From positions 4,278,001-4,342,000 of the forward strand of contig JAEVHH010000004.1 in the NCBI GenBank assembly GCA_017607445.1: a DNA stretch of 64,000 bases, written 5' to 3'. Each line of letters starts with the position of its first letter. The stretch's first letter is position 1. The DNA comes from Histoplasma ohiense (lineage: Eukaryota > Ascomycota > Eurotiomycetes > Onygenales > Ajellomycetaceae). Below the pieces are notes generated by a model. The model saw only the letters and a program-made list of their open reading frames with translations. It searched no databases and was not told where the DNA came from. The translations under genes and the position numbers were made by a program. Shown here in pieces: positions 60,596-64,000 of this stretch.

Positions 60596-61347
60596 GATTA
60601 TAGAATTTGATGAACATCTATTGAGAGATTTAATCAAAGCTGTATTTGTGAACAATGGAAAGAATCAACTGAGTTCATGTTTTGAGCCTGTTTTTCATAT
60701 AATATAAAAGAGCCCTGCCACTGCTGGGGATCTGAAACTGCTGCAGAATGAAAACAGTCAGAAGTCAATATTGAAGCTATAAATATAGAGATGAAATCAA
60801 TCATGAAGAAACAGTGAGAGTTGAATACTGATACTGTAAGAATGAGTCTTCATCAACTTTCAGATGTCAAATCTATCTGATGATGAATACAGAAGAATGA
60901 CAAGCTGACTCATGAACAAGACAAAAGAATTGACTGATATTGATATCAGTTAAAAATTCTTATATCAAAGCTACTATCCTTTGCAAAGAAGTGTAGCAAA
61001 ACACATTCAAATACTGTTATACAAGAGAATAAAGCATCAGCTCACAATCATTATATTCAGCAGCATGTCTATAAAGCTCATGACATTCAACAGCTTCTCT
61101 GATATGGAAACTCATCAAATTTGAATGCAATTGAAGCTGCCTGGCTCTGAATGAAGAGAAAAACAACACAGAAGAGTGCTTCAAAATCCTGAGCAGAGGC
61201 TGTTAAGATATGAAAGAAGACATGAAAGAAGCTGCCACAGTCAAATATACAGACATGGATTGAACAGATTTCAGTGCATGTTAAGAAGATAATTGAGCTT
61301 GAGGGTGGTAATGAATATTGAGAAGATAGATGAAAGCAGAAGAAATA
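60596..61347 (+). pseudogene. Tc1/mariner transposase, C-terminal part
   Basis: Reads DYRI then RFNQSCICEQWKESTEFMF, ACFSYNIKGPCHCW, and further on VIQENKASAHNHYIQQHVY. The second catalytic Asp of relatives (QEDxAxxH) is Asn here, while the third acidic position in NLNAIEAAW is kept. It ends with KKIIELEGGNEY. Stops are mostly TGA. Together with 30,764-31,333 this gives about 440 codons, normal for the family. Confidence 0.85.
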
Positions 61348-61397
61348 ATGAGAGGGAATTTACATGTAAAACCTAGTATAAATTTCTAGTGGCAGTT
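60596..61397 (+). mobile_element. Tc1/mariner transposon, right part
   Basis: Completes the transposon begun at 30,529. It holds the C-terminal half of the transposase and the right inverted end AGTGGCAGTT at 61388-61397. Confidence 0.78.
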
Positions 61398-61682
61398 GTG
61401 GTGTTTTTAGTGCTTGAACGAAACTTTTGAAACCGACCTCCGTAGTCTGAGTGACAAGAGACTGCTTAGTATTGCGTGAGCAATTGTGGGGCAAGGCCCC
61501 CCTTGAGGGCTAGATCCAGAATGGTATAGTGAAGTCTCTTCATCAAGAATGACTCAGTTATGAATAGAGAAATGTAACTAGAGAGTAGCCAAACATAAGG
61601 GTAGGCTAGTGAGGTGAAGGCTGTCATAGTCTCAGACTGCATATGGCCTTAGAAAAAATATGAAGAACAACAACAACAACAA
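61398..61682 (+). mobile_element. SINE, 3' part with (CAA)n tail
   Basis: Continues the tRNA-derived SINE after the Tc1/mariner insert. The body is GC-richer than its surroundings (ACCGACCTCCGTAGTC; a GGGGCAAGGCCCCC hairpin at 61,489-61,502). It ends in (CAA)n at about 61,666-61,682, followed at once by the target duplication. The tail differs from the (AAT)n of the LINE in this window, so another LINE probably mobilised it. Confidence 0.72.
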
Positions 61683-61696
61683 CAAACCCTTTTCTT
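61683..61696. repeat. Right target-site duplication of the SINE
   Basis: CAAACCCTTTTCTT, the partner of 30,331-30,344. Chromosomal sequence resumes here. Confidence 0.85.
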
Positions 61697-61811
61697 CATG
61701 TCTTTGATCCCTTCCAACACTAGTGTACTGGGCCAGTTGTGTTTAATCGACCCTCAGCTTTAAATGATGGTATTACAAGGTTTGCTCAATCAAATCCCTA
61801 TCATCTAATGA

Positions 61812-62639
61812 GACAATGCTAATGCCATCTTTGTTCTTGAATGGCTATTAGATTTGAAATCCATCATCCTTCACACTCGATTTAGAATATCCCGGTCAAT
61901 CTTTGGATCTCTAGGTCCAACTGTTGTTAAGGTCCGCCGGAAGCATGTTATTAAAGGGCCGTGCCAGCTCCCAGAACTTGAAGCGCTTCTCTACATCTCA
62001 GAACACACCACAATTCCCGTTCCTCGAGTGCGGTGTTCATACAATGGACCAGGGGGCATATATATAATGATGGATCACATTCAAGGTACCGACCTTGAAA
62101 CTCTGTGGATGCGCGGCTTGAAACCCAAGGAAAAAGAAACCATTCTCAATGATATTGCAACTATCTTGACTCAACTTCGAACACTTCATCCCCCCAAAGA
62201 AGGAGTGGTTGCGTCCGCGCAGGGTGGTGCCATTCTTGATTACTGTATTGGGAGTCAACTAGTCGGCCCATTTCAGTCTCATTCCAGCTTCCACTCTTTT
62301 TTACGGGGTGGCGTTCCACTGGAAAACACAGCTCAGGTTTTTGGGGAAGATATTGTATCTTGTCATAGCAACAATTATCGGACGTTCTTCTCACATTCAG
62401 ATTTGGCCCCGCGGAATATTATCATTCGCAATGGCAGAATTGTGGGAGTTGTTGACTGGGCACTTGCAGGCTGGTACTCAGAATATTGGGATCTAACAAA
62501 GGCATATTACACTTCATTCAAGGTGCCGGACTGGCCTGAGAGCATCAAACTTAAGCTTCCTTCATATGTGGATGAGCTCATGGCAGAACGCCTTCTTTGG
62601 AGACTCTATGATGAACCAGGAAATGTTTCGCGCAACTAG
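61812..62639 (+). CDS. Aminoglycoside-phosphotransferase-like (APH) family protein
   Basis: Kinase-like fold of the fungal APH phosphotransferase family; the substrate is unknown and need not be an antibiotic. The frame is open from 61,812. It reads LHTRFRISRSIFGS, TVVKV (N-lobe Lys), LLYISEHTTIPVPRV, YIMMDHIQGTDLETLW, then the Brenner motif HSDLAPRNIIIRNGRIVGVV with DWALAGWYSEYWDLTKAYY. Catalytic His-Ser-Asp and metal-binding Asn/Asp are present. The start is unclear: there is no in-frame ATG before the conserved N-lobe, so either a short upstream exon is spliced in or the 5' end is lost. The transposon nest ends only about 115 bp upstream and may have displaced the promoter or first exon. 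It converges with the next gene, stops 5 bp apart. Confidence 0.8.
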   Translation, partial: DNANAIFVLEWLLDLKSIILHTRFRISRSIFGSLGPTVVKVRRKHVIKGPCQLPELEALLYISEHTTIPVPRVRCSYNGPGGIYIMMDHIQGTDLETLWMRGLKPKEKETILNDIATILTQLRTLHPPKEGVVASAQGGAILDYCIGSQLVGPFQSHSSFHSFLRGGVPLENTAQVFGEDIVSCHSNNYRTFFSHSDLAPRNIIIRNGRIVGVVDWALAGWYSEYWDLTKAYYTSFKVPDWPESIKLKLPSYVDELMAERLLWRLYDEPGNVSRN

Positions 62640-62644
62640 TTTGT

Positions 62645-63115
62645 CTATTTATAATCACAAACATTGCTTGGACTAGGGTTGGCGAGGCATTGATTGGCAT
62701 AATCCAATATCCAGACTTTGAATTCTTCGATATCAAAGTTCAGTATCACTGATTCATTTTGTAGAGTGGATATGGGATTCCAAACCCAATGGTGACATCT
62801 TTCTCCTGATTTCTTATCCGGCAGAGCAACACCCCTGAGGATGGTTTTGAGATCATTTTCTGTCATTTGCGGAGGAACTTTTCCGATCATGACCCAACTG
62901 ACTAACCTCCCACTGTTCAATGGATTCACATTGTTCTTAATCCTGAAGAACCAATCTCTTTTCAAGTTCAGGTCTTGCCCAGTTTCACCATCCAACCGAA
63001 CACCGTCTGAAACATCGTATGCCATGTTGTCGCAGCCGTTGAACTTCTTAAATGCTAACAAAACTCCCCAGTGGTATGCACTGTACGTCTTGCGTATTCC
63101 CTCTTGAAGAGACAT
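62645..63115 (-). CDS. DUF6914-like small protein, hypothetical
   Basis: Intronless 156-residue protein, start ATG at 63,115. It shows AYHWGVLLAFKKFNG, WFFRIKNNVNPLNSGRLVSW, VMIGKVPPQMTENDLKTIL and a CHHWVWNPISTL segment. This order (YHW near the start, an -ILIGKV- strand, an -L--IL- helix, a C--WV motif) recalls the fungal DUF6914 family, whose function is unknown. The C-terminus is charged and helical. Similarity is judged by eye only. Confidence 0.55.
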   Translation of the reverse strand: MSLQEGIRKTYSAYHWGVLLAFKKFNGCDNMAYDVSDGVRLDGETGQDLNLKRDWFFRIKNNVNPLNSGRLVSWVMIGKVPPQMTENDLKTILRGVALPDKKSGERCHHWVWNPISTLQNESVILNFDIEEFKVWILDYANQCLANPSPSNVCDYK

Positions 63116-64000
63116 TTCATCTCAGTGGTGAATTGAGATAAATAGGCATTTTTTATTGCTCATATCTGTACCGCAGTGTTCAAATTCATTAGACTGATGC
63201 TTGCACTCTAGTTAAAAGGCCATTTCTTACTGTAGAGGTCTGGGGATGGAAGACTGCTATAAGCAAGCTCAGTTGGAAGTTTGCCTGTTCGAGAGCATAT
63301 CACCTTGACACTGATCAAATGCCAGGGTGGTATGATAGTACTTATAACAGCTGCACAGTACCATTTACCAATACAGATGGGCCAAGTGGCACATGTCTTT
63401 CAGCATGGATGTATGCAGGCAGCAAACAATTCTTCCTTCAAATCATGTTGGTAAACTCAGGAGCAACTGGTCGTCTGACAGCTTGCAGCCAATGACAATA
63501 AGTGACCGCCATGCCAAGGCCGCCGGGAATAGCTCATCCCGTGCGTTCCGGGCCGTTCCGCTCGCTAATGCATGCTGCGGAATGATCATCGCCTCCTCCG
63601 CGGGTAATTGTGAGTGAGGTGCCACGTACATACAATTATTGGAGCCAGGAACCCGCACATAACCATCTCTATCGACTCATTCCTTTTCCCCTCCTGTGGG
63701 AAAAGGTCTGTCTCCCGGATAGCGTCCAAAATCTGCCCATCAGGCTCGTTACCTGGTAGCGCTGTAGTTGGTGGGTCTCCAGCAGCTATTCCAGGCACCT
63801 GTTGGTTTGAGGAACTGTTTGATCTTTATTGTATTTTACCACCATCATCACCATCATTTTTGATCCAGCGGGGAGAATGAGAATGATATCCCCCAAGCAG
63901 AAAGCCTTCCTACACCGGGCAGCGGGCAGCAGCCTTTCTTGAGTCAAAAATGTCCTACATGGGAGGGAAGCTACAATATTAGTGGCGGTGATATGAGATA
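63116..64000. other. Right-edge intergenic region
   Basis: About 885 bp upstream of the DUF6914-like gene, with no recognised gene. A CAC/CAT-type run (ACCACCATCATCACCATCAT) lies near 63,839-63,858. Open frames overlap on both strands without recognisable content. Confidence 0.45.

Overview
This window is nuclear DNA of a filamentous ascomycete. The genes carry short GT-AG introns and match fungal orthologues: Gid5/Vid28, a Pho80-type cyclin, Tad3, an Edc4/Ge-1-like WD40 protein, a Chs7-family protein and an SRPK-like kinase. A GC-balanced gene-bearing sequence beside a long AT-rich block of decayed retroelements suggests Onygenales (Blastomyces/Emmonsia/Histoplasma-like). That placement is inference.

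Layout. Positions 1-25,019 are ordinary chromosome: Gid5/Vid28 (minus, cut by the left edge), a degenerate SRPK-like kinase, a Pho80-type cyclin, TAD3, a small membrane protein (minus), a 1,510-residue Edc4-like protein, a VOC/glyoxalase-fold protein and a seven-exon Chs7-family protein (minus). From 25,020 to 30,330 I find no protein gene, only simple repeats and one intron-containing tRNA-Leu(CAA). After the AT-rich block come an aminoglycoside-phosphotransferase-like gene and, convergent with it, a small DUF6914-like gene.

The AT-rich block (30,345-61,682) is a nested set of insertions that can be unpacked from target-site duplications. A tRNA-derived SINE (about 470 bp, (CAA)n tail, 13-14 bp duplication) contains a Tc1/mariner transposon of about 1.6 kb. 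That is split by Ty3/gypsy element A (about 7.1 kb of its own sequence, 271-bp LTRs, duplication GTGGT). Element A is split by gypsy B copy 1 (7.4 kb, duplication TTATC) and by a Tad-like LINE (about 7.2 kb, (AAT)n tail, 15-bp duplication). The LINE is split by gypsy B copy 2 (7.4 kb, duplication GTCTT). Removing each insert rejoins the interrupted reading frame.

The most unusual feature is a spliced gene on the antisense strand between pol and the 3' LTR, present in both gypsy families. Its product has a cysteine motif CX2C-X10/11-C-X9-CX2C-X6-C. In element A the three exons (186, 495 and 366 nt, all phase 0) stay in frame for 349 codons. Decay across the block is C to T at CpG and CpC, sparing CpA, so nearly all stops are TGA. 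This is not the classical CpA RIP pattern.
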